Shown: piece after piece, positions 35,104 through 44,170 of the stretch
Numbering within the stretch: position 1 is the stretch's first letter
Layout: every line of letters starts with the position of its first letter
From: Opitutia bacterium Tous-C4FEB
GTDB lineage: Bacteria; Verrucomicrobiota; Verrucomicrobiia; Opitutales; Opitutaceae
Direction: 5' to 3'
DNA length: 64,000 nt
Assembly (NCBI GenBank): GCA_002304445.1
Contig: NEVA01000013.1
Location: 57,575 to 121,574 of the forward strand
Position numbers and translations under genes: made by a program
Notes under the pieces: model-generated
Databases searched by the model: none
Seen by the model: the letters and a program-made list of their open reading frames with translations, nothing else
Told to the model about the DNA's origin: nothing

Positions 35104-36990
35104 ATGAGCACTCCCGCGCCCGCGTCTCTCAGTTCCTCGGCCAAGGCCGCGCTCTCCATCGGCGCGCTCGGCGTCGTCTTTGGCGACATCGGCACCAGCC
35201 CGCTCTACACCATCCGGGAGTGCCTGCATGCCTTGCCCGCCGGCGAACACGTTGCCGCCGTACTCGGGGTTCTCTCTCTGGTTTTCTGGTCCCTGATTTT
35301 GGTGGTATGCGTAAAATACACGGTGCTCGTGCTGCGCGCCGACAACCGGGGTGAGGGCGGCATCTTCGCCCTACTCGCCCTCAGCCAGCTGGACCGACCC
35401 GGCAAGTCTGTGCTCAACCTCGGCGTCATCACCGTCCTTGTCGGCGCCGCGATGCTTTGCGGCGAAGCCATCATTACCCCCGCCATCACCGTCCTTTCGG
35501 CCACGGAGGGCATCAAGGAAGTATGGCCCGAGGTGGACCACTACGTCTTGCCGATCACCATCACGATTCTGGTCGGCATCTTCGCCTTCCAATACCGGGG
35601 CACTAAGTTCATCTGCGAGATCTTCGGGCCGGTGATGCTCCTGTGGTTCGCGGTGTTGGGCGGTCTGGGTCTCTGGCACATTGTGAAAAATCCGGTCGTG
35701 CTGCAGGCGCTGAATCCCCTGCTCGGCCTCCATCTGTTGATCGGTCACCCCAAAGAGGCTGCCGTCATTCTTGGCTCAGTTGTCCTCGCGGTCACCGGCG
35801 TCGAGGCTCTCTACGCCGACATGGGCCATTTCGGGCGCCGCGCGATCAACCTCGCTTGGTATACCATCGTGCTGCCGGGCCTCGTGCTCAATTACTTTGG
35901 CCAAGGTGCCAACTTCATCGCCCAGGGCGGCAACGTCGCCAATCCTTTCCTCGCCCTCGCTCCCGACGGACCGGCCCGCCTTGCCTTGCTCGCGCTCTCC
36001 GTGGCCGCCGCCATCATTGCCAGCCAAGCGCTCATTTCTGGCGCCTATTCGCTGGTCCGCCAAGCGGTGCAACTCGGTTATTTCCCCCGCCTCACGATCA
36101 AGCACACCAACCCCGACCAACCTGGCCAAATCTATCTCCCGCTCGTCAATATCTCACTCGCGCTCGGGTCCATCGCCACCGTTTACGGCTTCAAATCCAG
36201 CTCGGCCCTCGCCGCCGCTTACGGCATCGCGGTGACGGCCACCATGATCGTGACGACCTTGATCCTCTTCATCGTGATGCGCCGCGCGTGGCAGTGGTCC
36301 TGGTGGTTGGCCGGAGCGTTTTGCTGCTTTTTTCTCGTGATCGATGTCACCTTCTTCGCCGCCAATCTGCACAAGTTCGCCGACGGCGGCTGGCTCCCCG
36401 TCATGATCGCTCTGGGTCTGATCGCCATCATGACGACCTGGAAACTAGGGAAGACGGAGATCTTCCGTCGCATCTACGCCAACGAAGTGACCGAGGACGA
36501 GCTGAACAACATTGCCTCCAGCACTCACATCACGCGCGTGCGCGGCACCGGCGTGTTCATGGCGGGGAATCCCACCGGCACGCCGCTGGTGCTGCTCCAC
36601 CACGTTAAAGCCAACCGCGTTCTCCACGAGACCGTGGTCCTGCTCAGCGTCACCACCGACGAAGTGCCGGTCGTCGACGACGCCACCCGTTTCTCCGTGC
36701 GCGAGATCGGCCACGGCGTCTGGCGCGCCGTCGGCCGTTACGGCTACATGGAGTCGCCCGATGTCGCGAATCTCATGGAAAAAGTCCGCGCCGCCGGCGT
36801 GCCGCTAAAGCTGAATGAAGCGACCTACTACTTTAACCGGGAGATGATTATCACCGGCGGCGACACGCGCATGTTCGAGTGGCAAAAGCTCTTTTACGCC
36901 TTCCTCAGCCGCAACGCCCGGCAGGCGCGCGATTATTACCAGTTGCCCCCGATGCAGATCATCGAAGTCGGCCTGCCCATTCAGCTGTAG
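35104..36990 (+). CDS. kup: Potassium transporter Kup
   Basis: A 628-residue K+/H+ symporter. GALGVVFGDIGTSPLYTIRE is the Kup family hallmark, and VKYTVLVLRADNRGEGGIFA, GAAMLCGEAIITPAITVLSA and GVEALYADMGHFGRRAINLA are all conserved Kup blocks. About 12 hydrophobic segments occupy the first 440 residues, and the last 170 form the usual cytosolic tail (TYYFNREMIITGGDTRMFEW). Length agrees with E. coli Kup (622). It is monocistronic with a start codon 135 bp from divergent menB. Confidence 0.96.
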   Translation: MSTPAPASLSSSAKAALSIGALGVVFGDIGTSPLYTIRECLHALPAGEHVAAVLGVLSLVFWSLILVVCVKYTVLVLRADNRGEGGIFALLALSQLDRPGKSVLNLGVITVLVGAAMLCGEAIITPAITVLSATEGIKEVWPEVDHYVLPITITILVGIFAFQYRGTKFICEIFGPVMLLWFAVLGGLGLWHIVKNPVVLQALNPLLGLHLLIGHPKEAAVILGSVVLAVTGVEALYADMGHFGRRAINLAWYTIVLPGLVLNYFGQGANFIAQGGNVANPFLALAPDGPARLALLALSVAAAIIASQALISGAYSLVRQAVQLGYFPRLTIKHTNPDQPGQIYLPLVNISLALGSIATVYGFKSSSALAAAYGIAVTATMIVTTLILFIVMRRAWQWSWWLAGAFCCFFLVIDVTFFAANLHKFADGGWLPVMIALGLIAIMTTWKLGKTEIFRRIYANEVTEDELNNIASSTHITRVRGTGVFMAGNPTGTPLVLLHHVKANRVLHETVVLLSVTTDEVPVVDDATRFSVREIGHGVWRAVGRYGYMESPDVANLMEKVRAAGVPLKLNEATYYFNREMIITGGDTRMFEWQKLFYAFLSRNARQARDYYQLPPMQIIEVGLPIQL

Positions 36991-37156
36991 TCGCCGCTCG
37001 CGGTCGGATTCACCTCGCCCCTCCGGTCCCCGATTGGGCCTACCGTCCGCACCACGCGAAAGCTCCGTTCACTATCGAAATTGTTGAAAGTTCGAAGCGC
37101 TCCGAATTCGAGACCGGCTCCCTTTCCGTCAACGCACTTCCCTCTGATTTCACGTT

Positions 37157-38041
37157 ATGAACACCCGCCGCATTCTCGCCGCATGTCTTGGTCTCCTCGG
37201 CTCGCTGGCGGCACTCACTCCCCGCGAGATCGACGCGGCCGAACCGTTTCATTTCATCCAACTGAGCGACCCGCAGCTCGGCATGTTTACCGACAACCGC
37301 GACTTTTCGCAGGATGCTGCGAATTTCGAATTGGCCGTGAATGCCGTCAATCGGCTGCGACCGGCCTTTGTGGTCGTCACCGGTGATCTCGTGCACAAGC
37401 CGGGGGACGCTGCCCAGATCGCCGAATACCGCCGGATCATCGGGAAAATCGATCCCTCCATCCCGGTTTATAATGTAGCGGGAAACCACGACGTGGAAAA
37501 CGTGCCGACGGCGGCCAGCCTGGCAGCTTACGGCAAACTCTTCGGTCCGGATCGTTACACCTTCCGCCACGAAGGCTTGGTGGGAATTGTCCTGAACTCG
37601 TCCTTGATTCACTCGCCCGCCCAAGCCGCAGAGGCGCTGGACGCGCAGGAACGCTGGCTGCGCCAGGAATTGCGAGCGGCCAAAGACGGGAACGCGCAAC
37701 ACATCGTCGTTTTCCAGCACCACCCTTGGTTCATCAAAAACGCCACCGAGGCCGACGGCTACTTCAACATTCCCATGGCCCGGCGGGCCGCCTATCTTGC
37801 GCTCTTTCGCGAGTTCGGGGTGCGCTACCTGTTTTGCGGCCACTATCACCGCAACGCCGAGGCCCGCGACGGGACCTTGGAAAACATCACCAGCGGGCCG
37901 GTGGGCAAGCCGCTCGGCGGGGCCAAGTCGGGTATCCGCGTCGCCATCGTGCGCCCGGACCAAATCGAGCACCGATACTTCGAACTCGGCGAACTCCCGG
38001 TGAAAATTGAGCTGACCCCGGCCAACGCGAAGAAGCCCTGA
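37157..38041 (+). CDS. Exported calcineurin-like phosphoesterase (CPPED1/CpdA-like)
   Basis: A 294-residue phosphoesterase with a signal peptide (MNTRRILAACLGLLGSLAAL). Metal motifs are FIQLSDPQLGM (about 33), VVTGDLVHKPG (about 75), VAGNHDVEN (about 110), QHHPWF (about 190) and FCGHYHRNA (about 230). The DPQLG and QHHPW versions are those of the CSTP1/CPPED1 branch. It acts outside the cytoplasm on an unknown phosphoester. Single gene before the tRNA. Confidence 0.85.
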   Translation: MNTRRILAACLGLLGSLAALTPREIDAAEPFHFIQLSDPQLGMFTDNRDFSQDAANFELAVNAVNRLRPAFVVVTGDLVHKPGDAAQIAEYRRIIGKIDPSIPVYNVAGNHDVENVPTAASLAAYGKLFGPDRYTFRHEGLVGIVLNSSLIHSPAQAAEALDAQERWLRQELRAAKDGNAQHIVVFQHHPWFIKNATEADGYFNIPMARRAAYLALFREFGVRYLFCGHYHRNAEARDGTLENITSGPVGKPLGGAKSGIRVAIVRPDQIEHRYFELGELPVKIELTPANAKKP

Positions 38042-38258
38042 GCTGTCCCCGGTCGTTTCTGGGGCGTAGCAGATATCGCCTCGGTTATCGCGCGATCGTT
38101 ACCCGCGCCCGCTTCATGCGCCTGCGGGCGATTGAAGGCAAGATGAGCCCCTGAATCCACCTGGCGGGAGCGGGAAGATCCTCTCAGCTGAGGCATCTTG
38201 TCGGGAAGATTCGTCGCCATTTCGGAGCGCCTTGCCTCAATCCTGCGTTTCGGGGAAA

Positions 38259-38335
<77 letters not shown>

Positions 38336-38539
38336 AACAGATGAAGGGTCACAAAGCGAGATGCCCTTGCCGGAAGCAAGTGCTTTTTCAAACCCCGGCT
38401 CTTCGGCTTCGTTTCCAACAGAATCTCGCTCCCAATTTCCGCCCAAATTTCCCCGAAAAATGATTTGCAGCCCACTCGTCGCGCCTTCCGAGTCGGTCTG
38501 CTTTTCCCTCTCCCCCGTCCGCTTCTTCACTCCTCACTT

Positions 38540-39703
38540 ATGAAAAACGTCCGCATCGGTATTGTCGGCTTAGGCAACATGGGCGCCGCTCACGCCACTA
38601 ATATTCTCGCCGGGAAAATCCCCCGCCTTGAACTCACCGCGGTCTCAGACTTCGACGCGGCCCGTTGCACCCGTTTCCCCCAAGCCAAGGCCTTTGCGAC
38701 CGTTGAGGACATGATCAAATCCGGCCTCATCGACGCGCTGATCATCGCGACCCCGCATTACCAACATACCACGCTCGGCATCCTCGCACTTCAAGCCGGC
38801 CTCCACGTGATGGTCGAGAAACCCGTCTCTGTCCACAAGGCCGACGCCCTGCGCCTCAACGCCGCGCACAAGAACAAAAAACAGGTCTTCGCGGCGATGT
38901 TCAACCAGCGCACCGACCTCTATTACCAAAAAATCCGCCACCTCATCCGCTCCGGCGAGCTCGGCGAAATCCGCCGCGTGAATTGGATCATCACAAATTG
39001 GTTCCGCACCGAGGCCTACTACGGCTCCGGCGGCTGGCGCGCGACTTGGGCCGGCGAGGGCGGCGGCGTGCTGCTCAACCAGTGCCCGCATAACCTCGAT
39101 CTCTTCCAATGGATGTTCGGCCTCCCGAAACGCATCCGCGCTCACTGCAGTTTCGGCAAATATCACAGCATTGAAGTCGAGGACGACGTCACGGCTTACT
39201 TCGAATTCCCCAACGGCGCCACCGGCGTGTTCATCACCTCCACCGGCGAGGCTCCCGGCACCAACCGCCTCGAGATCACCGCCGAGCGCGGCAAGCTCGT
39301 TTACGAAGACGACAAGATCACTTACACGCGGAACGAGACGCCCATGAGCGAATTCTCGCGCACCAGTTCCGGCGCGTTCTCCCGCCCCGATACCTGGGAT
39401 GTGGCCATCTCCGCCGCCAATCACGGCGGCCAGCACAACGAGATCCTCAAGAACTTCGCCGACGCGATCCTCGACGGAGCCACGCTGCTTTCCCCCGGCG
39501 CCGAGGGCATCCATTCCATCGAACTGGCCAACGCCATGCTGCTTTCAGCGTGGACGGATGAGACCATCACCTTGCCCCTGGACGCCGCCCGCTACGAAAA
39601 ACTGCTCCAGCAGAAAATCGCAGACTCCGCAAAAAAGCGCCCGAAAAAGAAGAAGGTCGTCAAGGCCAGCGGAGACGATTTTGCGAAATCATTCGGTCGC
39701 TAA
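38540..39703 (+). CDS. Gfo/Idh/MocA family oxidoreductase
   Basis: A 387-residue dehydrogenase. IGIVGLGNMGAAHATNIL is the Rossmann NAD(P) site, HVMVEKPVSVHKADAL carries the catalytic EKP near residue 94, and EGGGVLLNQCPHNLDLFQWM has the GG..L(N/D)...H.(L/I)D motif of the C-terminal domain. The family oxidises sugars, inositols or aldehydes with NAD(P). The C-terminus is unusually lysine-rich (SAKKRPKKKKVVKASGDD). The following sugar isomerase-like gene suggests a shared catabolic step. Substrate unknown. Confidence 0.9.
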   Translation: MKNVRIGIVGLGNMGAAHATNILAGKIPRLELTAVSDFDAARCTRFPQAKAFATVEDMIKSGLIDALIIATPHYQHTTLGILALQAGLHVMVEKPVSVHKADALRLNAAHKNKKQVFAAMFNQRTDLYYQKIRHLIRSGELGEIRRVNWIITNWFRTEAYYGSGGWRATWAGEGGGVLLNQCPHNLDLFQWMFGLPKRIRAHCSFGKYHSIEVEDDVTAYFEFPNGATGVFITSTGEAPGTNRLEITAERGKLVYEDDKITYTRNETPMSEFSRTSSGAFSRPDTWDVAISAANHGGQHNEILKNFADAILDGATLLSPGAEGIHSIELANAMLLSAWTDETITLPLDAARYEKLLQQKIADSAKKRPKKKKVVKASGDDFAKSFGR

Positions 39704-39755
39704 ACCGGCGGGCGCGAACGTACCGAAAACCATCATCGTCCCCTTCGTCCACGTC

Positions 39756-39789
39756 ACGGGAGCGCAGCTTGGCGACGCTACGCTCCCGT
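39756..39789. repeat. Perfect hairpin element, copy 3
   Basis: ACGGGAGCG (39756-39764) pairs with CGCTCCCGT (39781-39789); the loop contains CAGCTTGGCGACGCTA. It shares GGGAGCG...GCTT with the elements at 2712 and 23595 and lies between two same-strand genes. Confidence 0.6.
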
Positions 39790-39916
39790 CACGTTCCGTC
39801 TGTTGCTTCGGACCCTGTCTTGGTGTCGCGAAGTTACCGACCTCACCCAGTTCAAAGCGGACCGTCCGCCCCCAATCTCCTCGGCCCGCGTCGTCGCCCA
39901 CTTCTTCCTCTTCCCT

Positions 39917-40702
39917 ATGCAACTCGGCCTCTGCCTTGATCCCGCCACGCTCGCGACTCTGCCCGCGCCCCACGACTTCGACTACATCGAGGGTCACGTG
40001 CAAAACTTTCTCCTGCCCTCCTCCCCCGACGAGGCCTTCGCCCCGCACCTCGCCGCGCAGCGGGCCTGCCCGCTCCCCATGCCGGCTTCGAATTCTTTTC
40101 TGCCGCCCGGGCTCAAGGTCGTCGGTCCGGCCGTCGATCAAGCCGCGCTCAGCCGCTACGCCGACACCGCCTTCCGCCGCGCGCGCTCCGTGGGTATGTC
40201 GATCATGGTCTTCGGCAGCGCCGGTGCCCGCATGATGCCCGAGGGCTGGTCCGCCGCCCGTGGCTTTGAGCAATACGTCGAAGCTCTCCGTCTCTTCGCC
40301 CCGCTCGCCCAGGCCCAAGGCGTCACCCTCGTCGTCGAGCCGCTCAACCGCGTCGAATGCAATCTCGTCAACACCATCGTCGAAGGCGCCGAGGCCGTAA
40401 AACGCGCCAATCATCCCGCGGTCAAACTGCTCGTCGATCTCTTCCACATGCTGCGCAACGGTGAGGCGCCGGACGATATTATCCGGGTCGGCCCGATCCA
40501 CCACGCCCACCTCGCCGAGGACAAAGACCGCGCCGCTCCCGGCATCAACGGCGACGATTTCCGCCCATTTTTCCGCGCCCTCAAACAGATCGGCTACAAC
40601 GATCGTCTCACGATTGAGTGTATTTGGAAAAACGCTCCGGCCCACGAGGCCGCGCCTGCGCTGGTGGCTTTGCGCCGCCAGCTTGCCGAAGCCGGCTACT
40701 GA
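39917..40702 (+). CDS. Sugar phosphate isomerase/epimerase family protein
   Basis: A 261-residue TIM-barrel protein of the xylose isomerase-like (AP endonuclease 2) superfamily. GVTLVVEPLNRVECNLVNTI holds the metal-binding Glu of the fourth strand, KLLVDLFHMLRNGEAPDDII the D-x-x-H pair, and HHAHLAEDKDRAAPGINGDD the second His with DRxxPG, followed by RLTIECIWK with the last Glu. These are the IolE/IolI-type signatures. It probably epimerises or isomerises a keto-sugar, in step with the upstream oxidoreductase. The ATG at 39917 begins MQLGLCLDPATL; earlier starts lack conservation. Confidence 0.85.
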   Translation: MQLGLCLDPATLATLPAPHDFDYIEGHVQNFLLPSSPDEAFAPHLAAQRACPLPMPASNSFLPPGLKVVGPAVDQAALSRYADTAFRRARSVGMSIMVFGSAGARMMPEGWSAARGFEQYVEALRLFAPLAQAQGVTLVVEPLNRVECNLVNTIVEGAEAVKRANHPAVKLLVDLFHMLRNGEAPDDIIRVGPIHHAHLAEDKDRAAPGINGDDFRPFFRALKQIGYNDRLTIECIWKNAPAHEAAPALVALRRQLAEAGY

Positions 40703-40842
40703 TTCCTGCTTTCGACCGCACTCGGCTCGGTGAACCACCGCGCCAAGAGGAGCACCACGCCCATTCCGCCGTAGCCCAACGCGGCTGCCGCCGCTTTGCA
40801 AGAATTCAGCCGCCAGTGCAGTTCTCCGCTTATCGCGTGCAC
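40696..40842 (-). CDS. Candidate small membrane protein
   Basis: A 48-codon minus-strand frame from a GTG at 40842: HAISGELHWRLN, CKAAAAALGYGGMGVVLLLA and RWFTEPSAVESRNQ. It has one clear hydrophobic helix and ends seven bases inside the end of the isomerase gene. No ATG is available and no ribosome site is seen, so this is weak. The rest of the 40703-41056 gap holds the ATTCGCG repeat at 41007. Confidence 0.25.
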   Translation of the reverse strand: MHAISGELHWRLNSCKAAAAALGYGGMGVVLLLARWFTEPSAVESRNQ

Positions 40843-41006
40843 CAAGGTGTGCGACTGCCCGCGCTCGCGTTGTGGCCATCCCGGCGATCGCCTCCAGCCT
40901 CGCCGCTACCCGTGCAGCTGCGTTACCGCCCGCGGCATTCGCGCATAACCCGGTCCGGGAATTCGGGGCCACCCAAACTCGTTCGTCCGCTGCTCTCCCG
41001 ATCCTC

Positions 41007-41038
41007 AATTCGCGCAGATTCGCGTCATTCGCGGGGCA
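41007..41038. repeat. ATTCGCG periodic repeat, copy 3
   Basis: AATTCGCGCAG, ATTCGCGTC and ATTCGCGGGGCA are spaced 11 and 9-10 bp. It lies just beyond the 3' end of manC. Confidence 0.55.
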
Positions 41039-41056
41039 GCTTCCGGGAACGGTCGC

Positions 41057-42115
41057 CTACAGCAGTTCCTTCGGCAACAGCGGCATCAGCTTCTTGATGT
41101 CCCCCACGCTGTCACGGTGGCAGACGAGGATCGCGTCTGCGGTCTCGACCACGACGAGGTCGCTCACGCCCACGAGCGCGACCACCCGGCCGTTGCTCAC
41201 CGCGATGTTGTTCGCCGCGTTCACCGCCACGACCGATCCGCGGACCGCGTTACCGCCCGCGTCTTTCGGCAAGTGTTTCGGTAGCGCGGTCCACAGTCCC
41301 ACATCATCCCAATCGAACTCAGAAACCATCGTCTCGACCGACGCCGCCTTTTCCATGATCGCGTAGTCCACTGAAACTTTAGGTTCCAGCGTCGGAAATT
41401 TCGCCGCGAGAAACGCCATCGGATCGCCCGACGGAAACTCCCGGATGAACGCCGCCAGCATCGGCGTGTGTTTCTCCGCCTCGGCCAGAAACGCCGCCGC
41501 GCTCCAGAAAAACATGCCGGCGTTCCACGCATAGTGGCCGCTCTCAACGTAACGCGTCGCCGTCGTCGCATCGGGCTTTTCCACGAACCGCTTCACTTGC
41601 CGGAAACCATCGCCCGTCGGCTCGCCCATTTCCAGATAACCGAAACCCGTCGCCGCATGGTCGGGTTTGATCGCAAAGGTGAGCAACGCCGGCGTGGTCG
41701 CCGCGCGCCTGAGCGCCACTCCCACCTGTCGTGCGAGCGTCGCCGTATCCTTGATGAGTGCATCCGCCGGCAGGAGCGCGAGGACGCCCTGCGGATCACG
41801 GGCCCGCACCAGCGCCGTCGCCAGCGCCGCCGCCGCCGCCGTGTCACGTTTTGCCGGCTCCGCGATGATGTTCGCCTCGGCAATCACCCCCTTGAGCGCC
41901 GCCCGGGTCGTCTCCAACTGCGCGGTGTTGGTCAGCACGAAAACGTTCGCCATCGGCACCACGCCGTCGAGCCGTCGCACCGTGTCCTCGACCAGCGTGC
42001 GGTCGGAGAAAAGCTTCAGCAGGTGCTTCGGCGTGCGGGCCCGGCTCATCGGCCAGAACCGCTCGCCACTGCCGCCCGCCATGATGCACGCGTAGAAATG
42101 GGAAGAGTCGCTCAT
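41057..42115 (-). CDS. manC: Mannose-1-phosphate guanylyltransferase
   Basis: A 352-residue nucleotidyltransferase making GDP-mannose from mannose 1-phosphate and GTP. CIMAGGSGERFWPMSRARTP is the GGxGxRLWPxSR signature; LLPADALIKD, FVEKPD and WNAGMFFW are the conserved catalytic blocks, and SVDYAIMEKA matches the S-x-D-(Y/F)-x-(I/V)-M-E-K motif. The isomerase domain of bifunctional ManC/AlgA is absent, giving the short form. The start at 42115 is an ATG; the gene is divergent from ftsK. GDP-mannose would feed LPS or exopolysaccharide. Confidence 0.92.
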   Translation of the reverse strand: MSDSSHFYACIMAGGSGERFWPMSRARTPKHLLKLFSDRTLVEDTVRRLDGVVPMANVFVLTNTAQLETTRAALKGVIAEANIIAEPAKRDTAAAAALATALVRARDPQGVLALLPADALIKDTATLARQVGVALRRAATTPALLTFAIKPDHAATGFGYLEMGEPTGDGFRQVKRFVEKPDATTATRYVESGHYAWNAGMFFWSAAAFLAEAEKHTPMLAAFIREFPSGDPMAFLAAKFPTLEPKVSVDYAIMEKAASVETMVSEFDWDDVGLWTALPKHLPKDAGGNAVRGSVVAVNAANNIAVSNGRVVALVGVSDLVVVETADAILVCHRDSVGDIKKLMPLLPKELL

Positions 42116-42259
42116 TGGTAAAGTGACGTTGTCCCAGCCGCTCCGACCCTCGCCAAGCCCAGAAACACCCGTACAACCCCGCCCCGACAAAAAACTTCCT
42201 CTCCGCGCTTGCCGACGGAAATGCCGCTGTCGATAAACCGACCCTTTCGCACGTCACTT

Positions 42260-44029
42260 ATGCCCGTCTCAACCTCCTCTTCGACTCCCGTCCCCGCGGC
42301 TTTCACCGCCGCCGGACCCGATGAGGACCACCACCAACTGGCCCGGTGGCGGGACGAGCTCGAAGCCCGACTCGAAGAGCGCCTCGCCCACCAAGCCCGC
42401 CACCGCGACCAACTCGACGACGCCATCGACCATCTCGAAGGCGTCCGCCAAAACCTCCGCGATCGCACCGCCGACCTCACCGCTCCCGTGGGCAGCGAGC
42501 TCGCCCACGCCCCCTCCGAAACCGCTGCCTCCTCCTCCGATCTCTCGGCTCACAGCACACCCCTCTCTGCTCCTACCCCTGCGCCGTTTTCCCCCTCGGA
42601 CCTCGCGACTTATCAACGCCCCTCGCTGGGTCTGCTCCGCCCGGCCAGCGCCGCTGAACAGAACTTCTCCAACCCCGAGGAACTCGCGACCAACAAGCGC
42701 ATCTTGCAGGACTCCCTCGACAGTTTTGCGATCGATGCGTTCGTCCACGATTCCGTCGTCGGACCTCGCGTAACCCAGTTCCGCGTCAAACCCGGCTTCG
42801 GCGTCCGCGTCGAATCTATCGTCGCCCTCGAGAAGAACCTCGCCCTTTCCCTCTCCGCCAACGCCGTCCGCATCCAAGCGCCGATCCCCGGCGAGAGCTA
42901 CGTCGGCGTCGAGATTCCCAACCGTCACTCCGCGCCTCTTGCCCTCCGCGCCTCCTTCGAATCAGAAGCCTGGCGCACCCACTCCGGCGAACTGCCTTTG
43001 ATTCTCGGCGTCGATATCGCCGGCCGCCATGTCATCCTCGATCTCGCCCGCGCGCCCCACGCGCTCATCGCCGGCGCCACCGGCTCGGGCAAATCGGTCT
43101 GCATCAGCAACCTGATTCTCTCGCTGATCTACCGCTTCCGTCCCGACGAACTCGAACTCGTCCTCATCGATCCCAAGATCGTCGAATTCGCCATCTACCG
43201 CGACCTGCCGCATCTCATTCACCCAGTCGTCACCGACCCCAAGCAGGCCGTCCAAGCCCTCAAGTGGCTCGTCCGCGAAATGGAGCGCCGCTACTCGGTC
43301 CTCGCCGAGAAATCCGTCCGCAACCTCGCCGGCTATAACGCCAAGGCCGTCGCCGAGGGTTTCGCGAAACTGCCCTACATCGTCCTCGTCATCGATGAAC
43401 TCGCCGACCTCATGATGACCGCCGCGCAGGACGTCGAGACACCCATCGCCCGACTCGCGCAGATGTCGCGCGCGGTCGGCATCCACACCGTCCTCGCGAC
43501 CCAACGTCCGTCCGTGAACGTCATCACCGGTATCATCAAGGCGAACTACCCCACGCGCATCGCGTTCCAAGTCGCCTCCCAGATCGACTCGCGCACCGTC
43601 CTCGACGGTAAGGGCGCCGAAGCCCTCCAAGGCCGCGGCGACATGCTCTTTAGCCCGCCCGGCCTCGGTCGTCTCCAACGCCTGCAAGCCCCCTTCGTCG
43701 ACGACGGCGAGATCGAAGCCATCGTCACCAGTCTCAAGGCCCAGCTCGCCCCGCGCTACCGCGTCGAACTCCGCCCCGAAGACGTTCCCGGCGCCAACAC
43801 CGACCCCACGCTCCACGCCGGCGCGGATCCGATGATCAAAGAAGCCCTCGAAGCGATCTCCGCTAACGGCCGCGCCAGCACGAGCTACCTCCAGCGTCGC
43901 CTCAAAATCGGCTACAACCGCGCCGCCAGCCTCATGGAGGAAATGGAGCAGCGCCGCTACATCGGCCCCCAAGTGGGCAACAACCCCCGCGAAATCTACG
44001 TCCAACCCGGCGACCTCAAACTCCCCTGA
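42260..44029 (+). CDS. FtsK/SpoIIIE DNA translocase lacking the membrane domain
   Basis: A 589-residue protein. The N-terminal 130 residues are charged and helical (ARWRDELEARLEERLAHQAR), then comes the alpha-domain (VTQFRVKPGFGVRVESIVAL), the motor with Walker A AGATGSGKSVCISNLILS (about 273) and Walker B LVIDELADLMM (about 375), and the C-terminal winged-helix gamma domain (STSYLQRRLKIGYNRAASLM). FtsK normally has four N-terminal membrane helices, and none is visible. It may be a soluble second FtsK or be recruited by a partner. A start at 42209 would add 17 residues. Confidence 0.9.
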   Translation: MPVSTSSSTPVPAAFTAAGPDEDHHQLARWRDELEARLEERLAHQARHRDQLDDAIDHLEGVRQNLRDRTADLTAPVGSELAHAPSETAASSSDLSAHSTPLSAPTPAPFSPSDLATYQRPSLGLLRPASAAEQNFSNPEELATNKRILQDSLDSFAIDAFVHDSVVGPRVTQFRVKPGFGVRVESIVALEKNLALSLSANAVRIQAPIPGESYVGVEIPNRHSAPLALRASFESEAWRTHSGELPLILGVDIAGRHVILDLARAPHALIAGATGSGKSVCISNLILSLIYRFRPDELELVLIDPKIVEFAIYRDLPHLIHPVVTDPKQAVQALKWLVREMERRYSVLAEKSVRNLAGYNAKAVAEGFAKLPYIVLVIDELADLMMTAAQDVETPIARLAQMSRAVGIHTVLATQRPSVNVITGIIKANYPTRIAFQVASQIDSRTVLDGKGAEALQGRGDMLFSPPGLGRLQRLQAPFVDDGEIEAIVTSLKAQLAPRYRVELRPEDVPGANTDPTLHAGADPMIKEALEAISANGRASTSYLQRRLKIGYNRAASLMEEMEQRRYIGPQVGNNPREIYVQPGDLKLP

Positions 44030-44170
44030 AATTTGAACCGCGAACCCTCGCTAATCTCCACCAAGCAAACCCTGAAAAACCACCCGCGATTTGGCGATCA
44101 GCCTAAGCCCACACCCGTCTCAGCCCTCTCCTCCTCCGAAACAATAGCGCACATTAGCGGTTAAAAAATC

